Source of the DNA: Trichuris trichiura | Lineage: Eukaryota > Nematoda > Enoplea > Trichinellida > Trichuridae | DNA length: 64,000 bases | Reading direction: 5' to 3' | NCBI GenBank assembly: GCA_037903355.1 | Contig: JBAJFE010000060.1 | Span: 1,922,001 to 1,986,000, forward strand | Part shown: positions 22,985 through 34,490 of the stretch, piece by piece | How the letters are laid out: each line of letters opens with the position of its first letter | Position numbering within the stretch: position 1 is the stretch's first letter | Program-made: the position numbers and the translations under genes | Notes under the pieces: generated by a model | Told to the model about the DNA's origin: nothing | Databases searched by the model: none | The model's input: the letters and a program-made list of their open reading frames with translations, nothing else

Positions 22985-23800
22985 TGATATGAATATTTTT
23001 AATTAATTTCGAGTATCTACTTACGAAGTTATGCTATATCCTAGCACATTATGCATTATTTTGCAATGCTTTCTATTTACCGCGTAAACAAGAGATGTAA
23101 CCTCACAATCCGTTAATGGTAACTGCACTTGCATGGAGCAAGCGCAGGTGCGGTATTTCGCATTCAGTTCTGAATTGCGACTGCACCTTTGTTTGCGATG
23201 ACTCTGCCCCCGTTCGTAAATTACATTGACTTGTGACTGTGCCCGTTTCCATCGTAGAAATTTTGACATACTTGGTTGGTGCAAAAGCGTTTATTTGACT
23301 GTCCCTACTGTCTTTACTCTCCGGCTGAGAGGGCACTTGTTCAATTTAATCGCAGCGAGAAAAACTTCCATTGTCTGTGGTCAATTTCAATTTTACTGCA
23401 GGTTAAAATCGGACAGCAGATGTACCCCCACAGTGATGCGTGTGAATGGATGGTAAGTATACTCATGTGTTGTTCCCATTTCCGCATTGCCGATTGATTA
23501 GTCATAATCTATGTGTAATAAACAAGTGCTCATGTGACCACGGCAGTCACGAGAAAGGTCACTGAGGTTAGCCGTGGCCAAACTGACCAATCATTTAACT
23601 TCGACAATTAGGGAAGCGCGTGGCAAACAAGCTCATGTGACCACGGCAGTCATGAGGAAGGTCACCGAAGTTAGCCGTGGCCAAACTGACCAATCATTTT
23701 ACTTCGGCAATTAGGGAAGCACGTGGCAAACAGGCAACTATGCAATGTCCCGAGGTATTTACTCAGAGAAAAGGTATATAAAGGGGTCATTGCTGGTGGT
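22985..23800 (+). repeat. Unclassified repeat unit, copy A (left part)
   Basis: Colinear and diverged relative to 32697-33430: shared words include GCTATATCCTAGCAC, TTTACCGCGTAAACAAGAG, GCACTTGCATGGAGCAAGC, ATACTTGGTTGGTG and CCTCACAATCCG. It ends in a TATA-like stretch (GGTATATAAAGG near 23773). Copy A then has about 2 kb of different sequence before the unit resumes at about 25830. No transposase or RT seen in any copy. Confidence 0.75.
23530..23735 (+). repeat. Two direct copies of a roughly 108-bp promoter-proximal block
   Basis: GCTCATGTGACCACGGCAGTC at 23530 and again at about 23631, each followed by GTTAGCCGTGGCCAAACTG and AATTAGGGAAGC. Inside are CATGTG and GGCCACGGC-type short palindromes. 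The block precedes a TATA-like site. Copies B and C have a shorter version of the duplication. Confidence 0.75.
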
Positions 23801-25329
23801 GGCGGTCAGTGTGGATACTGTGCCGGTGTCGTCCGGTTGCGTCTCTCTCTCCCTCTCCTTCGTAGTTCGTTTTGTTGTGTATTCATCAGGACATCCAATG
23901 AATTTTTTTCTAATGAAGTATGGAAGCCAGCTCAGCAATTACACTGTGTACATGTCGTTCAACCATTTTCCTTTGCCCATACTTTGGAAACAGAAGCATA
24001 TAATCGACGCTATACCTGCGATCCTTTTCAAGAAATGAATCCACCTTGGTGCTCTGAACTCACCGTTTCTGAGAAACAACTCAAGATTTTTTTTAGCAGT
24101 ATACTTTCAATTCGGAAAGCGTCTGGGAAAAGTTATGGAATGCTCCATGAAAGCGCTTGACGCTCAGATGTTGTTTAAAGTGGCCAAAGTTGCAGTGCTA
24201 CTCTGTGTGCGGAAAAATATATGGGACGTTACCGCGACCTCAGCTAACTACGTTGTTTGATAAAGCTGATTTGCAAAAGCGTACAACATTTCACGCCACG
24301 AAGCGGTGATCTTTCCTCATGAACTCTATTTGACTTCATTGTTGTATTGAGCAGTTATGATCACATGACGGTCACATGTTCCTCATGATCACATCTCATA
24401 GTGAAGTGTCTTCTCATGTTTACATGATGATCACATGTGAACTGAATTGGATGTCTAGATGACTGGATACAAAAGAGTTCTCTAAAAAAGGTGCACTGTT
24501 GTCCCGATTTTATTCTCTTCTACCAACAGGAGATGCTCTTTGCTTAGACGGATGTTTCCGACGATTTTGCCTGGTCTCAAAACATCTTTGCGAAAGCAAG
24601 TACATTGGTCCGTGGACTTCGATTGCTGAAATTACAACGGAAAAATTCACAGCTTCAGCGGTTTACAATGAAGAAATGCGTGTAGGAAAAAAGAAAAGCT
24701 GGTGATAGCCGCTTGCGCATGGCGTACGTATTGTTCAACGCATTTGAGCACAGTTAAGCACCGTTATGGTACGTCATGACAGACACCCAACGGCTTTCGA
24801 CTGCGACTGTCTTCTTCACTATCGTGATCCCAGCACCGAAACACTGCTGATGCGCAGAACATTGTCGGGCACTCCATTTTCAATGCAATAATGCTTTATG
24901 TTCATTAAGAAAGTGACTCTTGTCTCCACGTGGTCTATGTCTGATGGCAAAAAAGCTAGTTTGCATCATAACCGCAGCAAAGCTTTGATTGATGAAGTAC
25001 ATGTGTGTATGCTTAAGCTCAGAAGGTTTTCTGGACACTGTGCAGTTACTGCCTACTATGGGCACATGAGTACGTGTGCTCAGATTGCTTCCGCGGTGTT
25101 GCAAGTGTCACTACATTTTGTATGACAGATGAAGACGAAATATACGGTTGTGTTGGAGTTTTGGTTTCCCTTGCCAGCGTTTCTTGTTTTACATGTCTGC
25201 CTTCAGCATTTCTGTTTCATGGAAACCACTCGGGAAATAGCAAAAACTATGAGATTGGCCTTGTCATCAACAGTTTGTTGGAGCTAAAATGCTTTACTGT
25301 GGATGACTTACCTCACTGTAAGTGCCAAT
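23801..25329. other. Sequence inside copy A, no gene recognised
   Basis: Open frames at 23723-24160 and 25074-25382 (+) have no recognisable domain. A CACATG/TGATCACATG-rich stretch lies at about 24360-24440. It may be an unrelated insertion in the repeat unit. Confidence 0.35.
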
Positions 25330-25760
25330 GTGGAGTTGCAGTTACACACGCTGGAATTCCGTTTGTGATATCCCGTGAATAATGGAGTTACAGTGCAGTG
25401 ACATACGCTGGAATTTCCTTAGTGATATCCCATGCATACTGGAGTTATAGTGCAGTGACACACGCTGGAATTCCCTTTGTGATATCCCGTGCATACTGGA
25501 GTTACAGTGCAGTTATACACGCTGGAATTTCCTTAGCGATATCCCGTGCATACTGGAGTTATAGTGCAGTGACACACGCTGGAATTCCCTTTGTGATATC
25601 CTGTGCATACTGGAGTTACGGTGCAGTTACACACGCTGGAATTACATACGCTGGAATTCCCTTTGTGATATTGCATACATACTGCAATTACACACGCTGG
25701 AATTTCCTTTGTGATATCCCGTGCATACTGCAGTTACACAAGCTGGAGTTACACACGGAA
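25330..25760 (+). repeat. 57-bp tandem repeat array, about seven copies
   Basis: The unit begins TGGAGTTATAGTGCAGTGAC and ends GATATCCCGTGCATAC, total 57 bp. Because 57 is a multiple of three, a 19-residue repeat (core HAGIPFVISRAYWSYSAV) stays open through 25398-25763. Copies alternate between a CCCTTTGTGAT and a TCCTTAGTGAT/TCCTTAGCGAT form, a dimer-like higher order. The last two copies are shortened. The open frame is likely a by-product. Confidence 0.85.
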
Positions 25761-25829
25761 TGAACTAGATCCAGCAGTGTTATACCCTTCTTAAGCGGCA
25801 TACTTTCGTGCGATATCCATTTATGTTGG

Positions 25830-26170
25830 TTGCTTTGCGTGGTTTTACAAGGTATCATTACTTCTTCTGGAACGGAGTTATCAGACAAGAGTAGAGTCAG
25901 TTTTCCTCTGTTTGTCACTGTAACGCCTGCATGGAAGATTGCTAAGTGTATTGCATTACGCATTATGGATGTTAAGCCTATCTGGCACTTTCAGCAAGTA
26001 CTTGTACCAGTGGAAATGTTATGACAAGGACTATTTACTGTTCGGACTGCTTATGCTGGATTTGCAAGGTTTAGTACTCAGAATGAACTAGTTCCAGCAG
26101 TAGTTATATCCGCATTAAGCGGCATACCTTCGTGCGATATCCATTTATGTTGGTTGCTTTGCGAGGTTGG
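25830..26170 (+). repeat. Unclassified repeat unit, copy A (right part)
   Basis: GGTATCATTACTTCTTCTGG, ACAAGAGTAGAGTCAGTTTT and ATTATGGATGTTAAGCC match 33838-34180 in the same order, with moderate divergence. Confidence 0.75.
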
Positions 26171-26318
26171 GTATGAGCTGATGTCCAGAATGTAAGATGT
26201 GTTCTCAGCAGGCGTTTTGAGTATGTACCTCAAATATATGGAAATAGTATGCGGTTTAAAGAGCAAATTTAGGAGGAAAGAGAGTAACTGAGCCGGCGGT
26301 GAGACCGTTTTGAACTTA

Positions 26319-26480
26319 GGGGGGGGGGGGCGACAGCTAGGTTAAAGAAAAGCAGGTAAGCTGGAGGATGCAATAGGTTAAGGAAAAGCGGGTAAGGTGG
26401 GGGTCCAGTAGGTTAAGCAAAAGGAGGTAAGCTGGGTAAGGTGGGGGTCCTGTAAGTTAAAAAAAGCAGGTGTGCAGGTC
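26319..26480. repeat. G12 homopolymer and short imperfect tandem repeats
   Basis: A run of twelve G at 26319-26330 is followed by about three imperfect copies of a 45-50 bp unit with AGGTTAAG, AAAAGCGGGTAAG and GGTGGGGGTCC. Confidence 0.7.
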
Positions 26481-26639
26481 TGCGGGAAGCTGAAAATTCA
26501 AAAGAAAATGATTACAGTAGGTAAAAGAAAAGGACTCTAAAAGGAAAGAAAAGGACTGTGTCCCAAAAGTATGAGGTGGTAATCATTGGCGCAGTGACGG
26601 CGACGCTGATTGCTCAACTAGCTCAACTAGTTGTGCAGC

Positions 26640-27690
26640 ACTGCATCAGCTATGTACAACAACGGATCGTATTGAGTAGGCTTATTGGACGTCTATTACA
26701 ACTGTTGCAGGCAAAACACAGATGAATAGATCGTATAAACGGATAAACATAGCGCATGCAATGAATATTAATTGCACTGGCCAAAACGATTAAGCTGAGA
26801 ATGGTCTTCATCATTCTCTGGCAGTGCATCGTCTTCTGTGTCGTCAAACGGGGTAGAAATGGAGCACTTTTAGAAAGACTTCATAACGGTAGACGTCTTT
26901 ACCTTGCTGCATGCCTTTATTACGAACTGGCACAGCAAATTGACTGATGGTGCTCACATTTAGCCGCCGGCTGTTTGCCTCTTCTGTCCTTTCGTTATAC
27001 ATTTTTTCCACTGTTCTCGCATTTAGTCTTTAAAGATCTTATTAATGCAAACGTTCAGCGGTTGCAGAACTGATGTAAGCCCACTGAGGATTACGGCTGT
27101 TTTTATTTTATATTTCTTTAAATGTGATTTTATTGTTTCTGCTACGTGAGAATGAGTCCCACACCAGTATGATTCTGTTGCTGCTATGCCCATGCCGTTT
27201 TCTCCAGATGTTGTCAATCCACAATCTCACACCCTGTTGATCTATCCAGCCGTTGTCATGAAAGCGGACAAAGGCGCCTCCTTTGGCCTTTATTTCGTCT
27301 TAAATATGACCACAGCCTTCAGCTTCATTCCATTAGCTAGGCACGATAGCACCACCGTGAAGCAGGTACTTTCATTGCTAGTGCCTTTCACTACAAAATC
27401 TTTGTGCCTTTACTATCCATGGTTCTATTGCCAATAATACCGAAAAATGTTGGCGTGTTATCCATATTACTGATGTTGCCCAATGGAAACTCATTTCCTC
27501 TTGTCAGATTTCTGACATGCCTGGAAATACAATTTCGTGAGATAAAGCAATTTCATTTTTTCTGTAAAACACCGCTTCGACTTTTACTTATTTGGAGATC
27601 GCATGCTACGCGTCTTCAAAAAAGATACATGTAAACTTTATCGCGTGTCGCTGTGTATCGGGCTCTCAGTAGCAACTGAAGAAACCATGT
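26640..27690 (-). mobile_element. Pogo/Tigger-type DNA transposon, copy 3, decayed
   Basis: The minus strand encodes a broken DDE transposase. The frame at 27023-27217 reads AETIKSHLKKYKIKTAVILS then GLTSVLQPLNVCIN, the conserved Tigger/jerky segment. The complementary frame upstream corresponds to the region of copy 2 at 28850-29000. Ends near 26680 with the family 3' sequence TTACAACT...GTAATAGACGTCCA-like bases. Frameshifts throughout. Arranged head to head with copy 1. Confidence 0.7.
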
Positions 27691-28345
27691 GACTAACGAA
27701 GAGTACGTTTCCTTAACGAAGGAATTTTTCAGCTTTACTCGGCGCATTCTGCATGCGAGGAATGACGAGAAGCTAAAAAGCCGGATTCAAGTTGGAAGTC
27801 GTCGAGATCGCAAAAGAAAGCAACAATGCACAGGCAGCCAGGAAGTATCACATTACCCGGAAGATGGTGATAGGTTCGAGGAAACAGGAAGAGGCCCTGA
27901 AGGAGGTGTTTAAGAAACAATGCGCAAGGCGCTCAGGCATCCCCTTCTGGTCGGAAATGGATCAGAGTTTGGCAGAGTGAGTACGAGAACAGTAACAGGA
28001 GCGCCTGTATCATCACATGGACAGATGGAGAGATGAATCGTTGAACTGAGCCCACTGCAGCCCACACTTATCCTACGGCTTTCCCGTAACGCATGGATGA
28101 TGCAGCCGTTTCATGAGACAAAAGACGAAAATTGCACAGAAAGTGCATGCGGGTTTGGAGGATAATCTGGACGACACAGAAAATGATAGACTGCCAGACA
28201 GTCATAAGGACCATACGTAGCTTAACTGTTTTGTCTCTCCTGCAATAAATGTTCTCCGCCTCATGCACCATGTTTATCGGCTTCTACGATCTATTCATCT
28301 GTTCTTTACATATAGTAGTTGTAATAGACATCCAGTAAACCTGAA
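27689..28345 (+). mobile_element. Pogo/Tigger-type transposon, copy 1, internally deleted
   Basis: Keeps the N-terminal DNA-binding region: VEIAKESNNAQAARKYHITR then KMVIGSRKQEEALKEVFKK and RSGIPFWSEMDQSLAE, the CENP-B/psq-type helix-turn-helix of pogo transposases. Around 28180 the sequence jumps directly to the family 3' end (AGACTGCCAGACAGTCATAAG), so the catalytic DDE domain is missing. A non-autonomous derivative. Confidence 0.7.
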
Positions 28346-28437
28346 GATATGATGTCTTTCTACGAGACTATAACTTTATATAATGAACTGTTTGTATAAC
28401 GTAGTGAATATCCCGTTATATGTACAATAATCTTTAA

Positions 28438-28480
28438 TCTCCGGAGCTTTCAAGTCAATCATGACTAGTGTTCAACGGTC
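28438..28480. mobile_element. Decayed PLE terminal remnant
   Basis: CTCCGGAGCTTTCAAGTCA then TTCAACGGTCA resembles the minus-strand hammerhead segment of PLE-1, with several core bases changed. Confidence 0.4.
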
Positions 28481-28549
28481 ATTAAATGAATGCAATTTGC
28501 AAAGCGAGGTCAACCTTCAATCGTTTTTGTTGTGTGAGTAAGACAACAG

Positions 28550-29740
28550 CGACGGAGTATCACAAGGACAGACATGAGAGCTCAAGCGACAAACCGGACC
28601 GACTGCAACCCATACTTATCCTACGCCTTTACAGTAACGGATGGATGGTGCAGCCGTTTCACGAAAAGGAAGGACCTCGTCCTGAGACAGAAGACAAAAA
28701 CTGCGCAGAAAACGCCTGTGGATTTCGAGGATAAACTGTGTAACTTCCGGCGGTACATTTACACGTATCTTTTCTGAAGAAGCGGAGCGTGCGATCTCTA
28801 AATAAGCAAAAGTCGAAGCGGTGTTTTACAGAAGAAATGAAACTGTGCTCTATCTCACGAAATTCTATTTGCAGGCATGTCAGAAAATTGGCAAGCGGAA
28901 ATGAGTTTCCATTGGGCAACATCAATAATATGGATGACACGCCAATACTTTTCGGTATGATTGGCAATAGAACCATGGATAGTAAAGGCAGAAAGTTTAT
29001 TATAGTGAAAGGCACTAGCCATGAAAGAACTCACTTCACGGTGATGCTGTCCTGCGTGGCTAATGGAGTGAAGCTGGAGCTCATGGTCATATTTAAGAGA
29101 AAAAAGGCCAAAGGAAGATTTTCCATCTGACGCCTTTGTCCACTATTATGAGAATGGCTGGATGGATGAACAGGTTTGAGATTGTGGATTGACGGCATCT
29201 GGAAAAAAAGACCTGGGCATGGTAACAACAGAAGCTTATTAGTGTGGGACTCATTCCGAAGTGATGCAGCACAAACAATAAAATCACATTTAAACGAATA
29301 TAAAATGAAAACAGCCGTAGACCCTGGTGGGCTTACGTCAGTCCTGCAACCGCTGGATGTTTGCATAAATAAGCCTCTCAGAAACTTCATGCGAGAAGAG
29401 TGGAAAGAATGTATAACGAACGGGCTGAAGACGTACACAGCCGGCGGACAAATGCGAGCTCCATCGCTCAGTTTGCTGTGCCAGTTCGCTATAAAAGCAT
29501 GGAGCAAAGTAAAGACGGAAACCGTTATGAAATCTTTGCGAAAGTGCTCTTTTTCTTCCCTGTTGCACGACGGAAAACGATGAACTGCCAGACAGTGACG
29601 AGACCATTCTTAGCCTAGTCGTTTTGTCCCGTGCAATTAATGTTCACTGCATTATGCACCATGTTCATCCTATCCTGCAATCTATTCATCTATGTTTTAC
29701 ATGCACTAGTTGTAATAAACGTTCAATAAACCTATTCAAT
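28550..29740 (+). mobile_element. Pogo/Tigger-type transposon, copy 2, nearly full catalytic region
   Basis: Frame 28789-29130 holds NNMDDTPILFGMIGNRTMDS (first catalytic Asp region), then HERTHFTVMLSCVANGVKL. After a frameshift, frame 29176-29583 holds NRSLLVWDSFRSDAAQTIKS (second Asp) and PGGLTSVLQPLDVCINKPL (third Asp region). These are the pogo/Tigger DDE landmarks. Stops and the shift near 29130 make it inactive. The 3' end (TTGTAATAAACGTTCAATAAA) matches copies 1 and 3 and abuts the inverted repeat unit at 29757. Confidence 0.8.
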
Positions 29741-29756
29741 ACGATTCCCTTCTACC

Positions 29757-30835
29757 AAAGCAGTCCGAACAGTAAATAGTCCTTGTAATAACGTTTCCAC
29801 TGGTACAAGTACTTCCTGAAAGCGCCAGATTGGCTTAACATCCATAATGCGTAATCCAATACACTTGGTAATTTCCCATAGCGGGCGTTACAATGGGAAA
29901 CAGAGGAAAACTGACTCTACTCTTGTCCGAGAACTGCGTTCCAGAAGAACTAATGATTCCTTGCAGAACACTGGATAAGATTGAAACCATAATGGCTGTG
30001 CACGTTGAAGACTGAAACAGTTGGACATGTGAAGAAACGGTACAGCAGCATTGGCCGAACCAAACCTCCGAAAAAACGAAAATCAGGAAGCTTTTGGAGG
30101 TTGCGTTAGTATGCAAACGTCCACTGCGTCTTCAAGAGAATTTAAAACTCGTATTCACAGAATCTTAGGAAAGTTCCATTGCTTCATCACATAGACGGCT
30201 ACCAAAAACCGGCCTACAAAACTCGATGTTATCAGCAATCCACTGGCTACAGACATGGGCATAAACATCACCACTGAAGAGTCATTCGTTTCACTGGCAT
30301 AGCTCAGGCATAGACGTTCCATTGACTTCAGTTCCATTGCTTCATTCACACTGACGGCCACTACCAGCGGTGACCAGTATATATACCTTTTCTCTGAGTA
30401 AATACCTCGGGGCATTGCGTAATTACCTGTTTTCCACGTGCTTCCCTAATTGTCGAAGTAAAATCATTGGTCAGTTTGGCCACGGCTAACTTCGGTGACC
30501 TGTCTCGTGATTGGCCAGCTTGGCCACGGCTAACTTCCGGTGACCTTCCTCGTGACCTCCGTGGTCACATGAGCACTTGTTTATTACACCTAGATTATGA
30601 CTAATCAATCGGCAATGCGGAAATGGAAACAACACATGAGTGTTAGTTACCATTCATTCATACCCATCACTGTGGAGGTGAATCCGCTGTCTGACTTCAA
30701 CTTGCAGTGAAATTGAAATTGCCCACATTCAATGGAAGTTCTTTTCGCTGCGATTAAGTTGAACAAGTGCCCTCTCAGCTGAAGAGGAAAGACAGTAGGG
30801 TCAGTCGAATAAACGTTTTTCCATCAACCAAGTAC
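29757..30835 (-). repeat. Unclassified repeat unit, copy C: left arm of a large inverted repeat
   Basis: Near-identical reverse complement of 33015-34040 over about 1,026 bp (29757-30783). Two 86- and 93-codon frames are the same in both arms (30155-30415 with 33384-33644; 29835-30116 with 33683-33964). Similarity continues to 30835 but is clearly lower, and there the left arm looks more like copy A. The unit carries a TATA-like site (AAAGGTATATATACTGG on the minus strand near 30385). The frames have no recognisable domain, so I do not call genes. Confidence 0.9.
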
Positions 30836-32526
30836 ACTGTCTTTTCTGTACAGAACCTTCATACATAACCTGAACAAAAAGGAGGTAGTATTATTTTGAA
30901 ACTTACGCCACGCTCAGCTCCAGTGCTCTTTAGCCTTCGATTAGACGCACAATGGCTAAGGGGCGCAGATGTGTTCTTCTGGTGTGAGAAAACAACTGAT
31001 GAGTGGTAAGGTGCCAGCTTTCTCGGGCGAACGATTTAGCCAAAACTAAATGGAAAATGGTGTGCGAAAAAGTAATTTTACATCTTTGCAGCTACTAAAT
31101 GGAACCACTGGATAGGAAGCATGTTCAGTAAGCAATAGGCGGTTTTGCTGCGGCTATTTTGACTCGACACTTAAGGGGAGGGTTTTATATAGAGTTTACT
31201 TAGCATCAATGCTTGAGAATAAAACGAAGCGCTTTGATAGAGACTATTAACTACAGCAGTTTGTAATTTACATTAACGTTCAAAGTGCATTGAAATGCGA
31301 GCAGACGCACTGGAAATGGATTAAAGCTACGAAGAAGTATTGAGTGATCAACTGCTGAAATTGGGCAACATTAGCTATGAATTCATGTTAAGCTGCTGAA
31401 GGGTGAACAGGGCAGCAGTCGATGACTTAACGCTGCCTATGAATCATGATGCATTAAGGTGCGATAGAAGACGCGAAAACTCGAACACTGTTAAAAATTT
31501 ATTAACGGATTCGAAAATACGCGCGCGTCTATGCGCATTGGCTAAGATTCCATAGAAAGGTTTTTGCCTAGAAAAAGATTCTTTATAATGTCAGCCAGCG
31601 AAATAATAGCATACACAATTGGGAGTTTGTTTCGACTTTGCAGTAGCTACGAAAACGGTTGACGAATAGAGCGGGACATTCATATATACAAGTGAAGAGG
31701 TCTTCAGGGTCAGTTGCTTTCAGGATTTTGGTTGCCTTTCGTCCGAATCATCAGATGCTTGAATTCTGAATGAAAAAATGAATCAACAAAACTGCATATT
31801 AATAGAAAGCCGTCATTTTATTACGCGACAGGGTATAAGGAATTTAACGGCGAATAAACGGTGGTCGCTGGCAAAATTGACAAAGTGCAAATCATCGTCT
31901 ATCTAACAATAATTGAGTTCTTCTTGATTGTTCACATGAAGTGTGTACGAGTTCGCGACGGGTATGTAAATTTTAATTTACTTTTTTGTGCTTCAAGCCT
32001 GTTCATTACTGAAAAAGTAGTATTTCGAAACCATGCAGCAAAATCTTGCAGCTGTGTAATTCAACATCGCCCTCGTACAAAAGCTGTAGCTGATTTTTAA
32101 AAATACAGTCGGCCCTCGTTATCCGCGGTTAACTCGTCCCGAATTTTGAGCGTTACACCACGTAAAACGAATTCCGCGTTGTATAGGATACCCTATGAAA
32201 GAAGCCAAATAGCTTGTATTCCAGCCGCGTATTTCATCCTATCCCCTTGAATTCCTTCCGGAACGGTTATCAGAACTAGTGATCCTTCGAAGCTTAATAC
32301 TACGGAATCTAGCTACGAGATAATTACATCAACGAGACTGCGCTTGTCCAGTGGGGCCAGCCATCAGAGTCCAAGCCATTACATACAAGAAAGGACGAGA
32401 GTAGAATGATCTTTCTTTAAACGCCTTGGAATCACCTTGCTTTAATGAGCTAAGCGATGTACTGCTGCGCGGGATGGACACAAAGCAGGGGAAATATATA
32501 ACACAGAGGCGTCGGGAGCTCCGCAA
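30836..32526. other. Spacer between the inverted arms, no gene recognised
   Basis: No transposase, RT or host exon recognised. The frame 31861-32100 (+) is unsupported. Confidence 0.35.
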
Positions 32527-32572
32527 CACTGCTGACGACGGAACACGAGCAGTTCCGAAACGTACGGTATAC
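32527..32572 (+). ncRNA. Hammerhead-like motif
   Basis: CTGACGA at 32532-32538, helix II CGGAAC/GTTCCG, GAAA at 32557-32560, then CGTACGGTA, which allows a minimal helix III (C-G pair, short GUACG loop, UA at the cleavage position). Closest of the set to the minimal PLE hammerhead form. Helix I is weak by eye. Confidence 0.55.
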
Positions 32573-32660
32573 AAATTGTTCTGTATTTTCTCTTACAATT
32601 TGCTCATCCATCCGTTGGTAGGGCATTTTGAAGTTTACTTACAGATACACCCAACAGGCC
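32527..32660 (+). mobile_element. PLE terminal fragment with hammerhead-like core
   Basis: After the core at 32532-32560, the sequence CAATTTGCTCATCCATCCG then TTGGTAGGGCATTTTG is the inverted form of the fragment at 19990-20070. Confidence 0.6.
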
Positions 32661-32696
32661 AAACCCGTGAATCTGAAGATCTACTATGAACAATTT

Positions 32697-34430
32697 TAAT
32701 TAATTTCCAGTATCTACTTACGAATTTATGCTATATCCTAGCACCTTAAGCATTATTTTGCAATGCATTCTGTTTACCGCGTAAACAAGAGGTGCAACCT
32801 CACAATCCGCTAACGGTACTTGCACTTGCATGGAGCAAGCGGAGGTGAAATATTTCGCGCTCAGTTGTGCTTTGCGACTGCGGCTTGGTTGCACTGACTC
32901 TGCCTCTGCTCCTAAATCACATTGACTTGCGACTGTGCCCGCTTCCATCGTAGTAGTTTCGCTATACTTGGTTGGTGGAAAAGCGTGTATTCCACTGACT
33001 CTACTGTTTTTACTCTTCGGCTGAGAGGGCACTTGTTCAACTTAATCGCAGCGAAAAGAACTTCCATTGAATGTGGGCAATTTCAATTTCACTGCAAGTT
33101 GAAGTCAGACAGCGGATTCACCTCCACAGTGATGGGTATGAATGAATGGTAACTAACACTCATGTGTTGTTTCCATTTCCGCATTGCCGATTGATTAGTC
33201 ATAATCTAGGTGTAATAAACAAGTGCTCATGTGACCACGGAGGTCACGAGGAAGGTCACCGGAAGTTAGCCGTGGCCAAGCTGGCCAATCACGAGACAGG
33301 TCACCGAAGTTAGCCGTGGCCAAACTGACCAATGATTTTACTTCGACAATTAGGGAAGCACGTGGAAAACAGGTAATTACGCAATGCCCCGAGGTATTTA
33401 CTCAGAGAAAAGGTATATATACTGGTCACCGCTGGTAGTGGCCGTCAGTGTGAATGAAGCAATGGAACTGAAGTCAATGGAACGTCTATGCCTGAGCTAT
33501 GCCAGTGAAACGAATGACTCTTCAGTGGTGATGTTTATGCCCATGTCTGTAGCCAGTGGATTGCTGATAACATCGAGTTTTGTAGGCCGGTTTTTGGTAG
33601 CCGTCTATGTGATGAAGCAATGGAACTTTCCTAAGATTCTGTGAATACGAGTTTTAAATTCTCTTGAAGACGCAGTGGACGTTTGCATACTAACGCAACC
33701 TCCAAAAGCTTCCTGATTTTCGTTTTTTCGGAGGTTTGGTTCGGCCAATGCTGCTGTACCGTTTCTTCACATGTCCAACTGTTTCAGTCTTCAACGTGCA
33801 CAGCCATTATGGTTTCAATCTTATCCAGTGTTCTGCAAGGAATCATTAGTTCTTCTGGAACGCAGTTCTCGGACAAGAGTAGAGTCAGTTTTCCTCTGTT
33901 TCCCATTGTAACGCCCGCTATGGGAAATTACCAAGTGTATTGGATTACGCATTATGGATGTTAAGCCAATCTGGCGCTTTCAGGAAGTACTTGTACCAGT
34001 GGAAACGTTATTACAAGGACTATTTACTGTTCGGACTGCTTATGCTGGATTCGCAAGGTTTAGTACTCAGAATAAACTAGTTCCAGCAGTGGTTATATCC
34101 TTCTTAAGCGGCATATCTTCGAGCGATACCTATTTATGCTGGTTGCTTCGTGAGGTTATGCAAGGAATCATTAGTTCTTCTGGAACAGAGTTTTCGGACA
34201 AGAGTAGAGTCAGTTTTCCTTTGTTTCTCACTGTCTGTAACGCCTGCCATGGGAGATTGCTAAGTGTATTGGATTACGCATTATGGATGTTAAGCATATC
34301 TGGCGCTTTCAGGAAGTACTTGTACCAGTGGAAACGTTATTACAAGGACTATTCACTGTTCGGACTGCTTATGCTGGATTCGCAAGGTTTAGTGCTCAGA
34401 ATGAACTAGTTACAGCACCCATCAACGCGC
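32697..34430 (+). repeat. Unclassified repeat unit, copy B: right arm plus internal tandem duplication
   Basis: The most complete copy. 33015-34040 is the near-identical partner of copy C. A roughly 325-bp segment is tandemly duplicated: 33832-34090 and 34157-34410 both start GCAAGGAATCATTAGTTCTTC and continue through ATTATGGATGTTAAGC. TATA-like site at about 33412. Encodes no recognisable protein. Confidence 0.85.
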
Positions 34431-34490
34431 TAGAAAACATACCGTACAAAGAAGTGATGAAAAGTAATCAGGTTCTTCATAACTTTTTTA

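Noticed and set aside
25330..25760. CRISPR-like array
   Set aside because: No distinct spacers; whole unit repeats, and the genome is eukaryotic.
25398..25763. 121-codon repeat protein
   Set aside because: It is a by-product of the 57-bp tandem array, whose length is a multiple of three.
26319..26330. G12 run as a possible quadruplex or regulatory site
   Set aside because: A single homopolymer next to low-complexity repeats; no further evidence.
29835..30415. Two small frames, identical in both inverted arms, considered as genes
   Set aside because: Their identity follows from the DNA identity of the arms; no domain, and the diverged copy A does not keep the frames.
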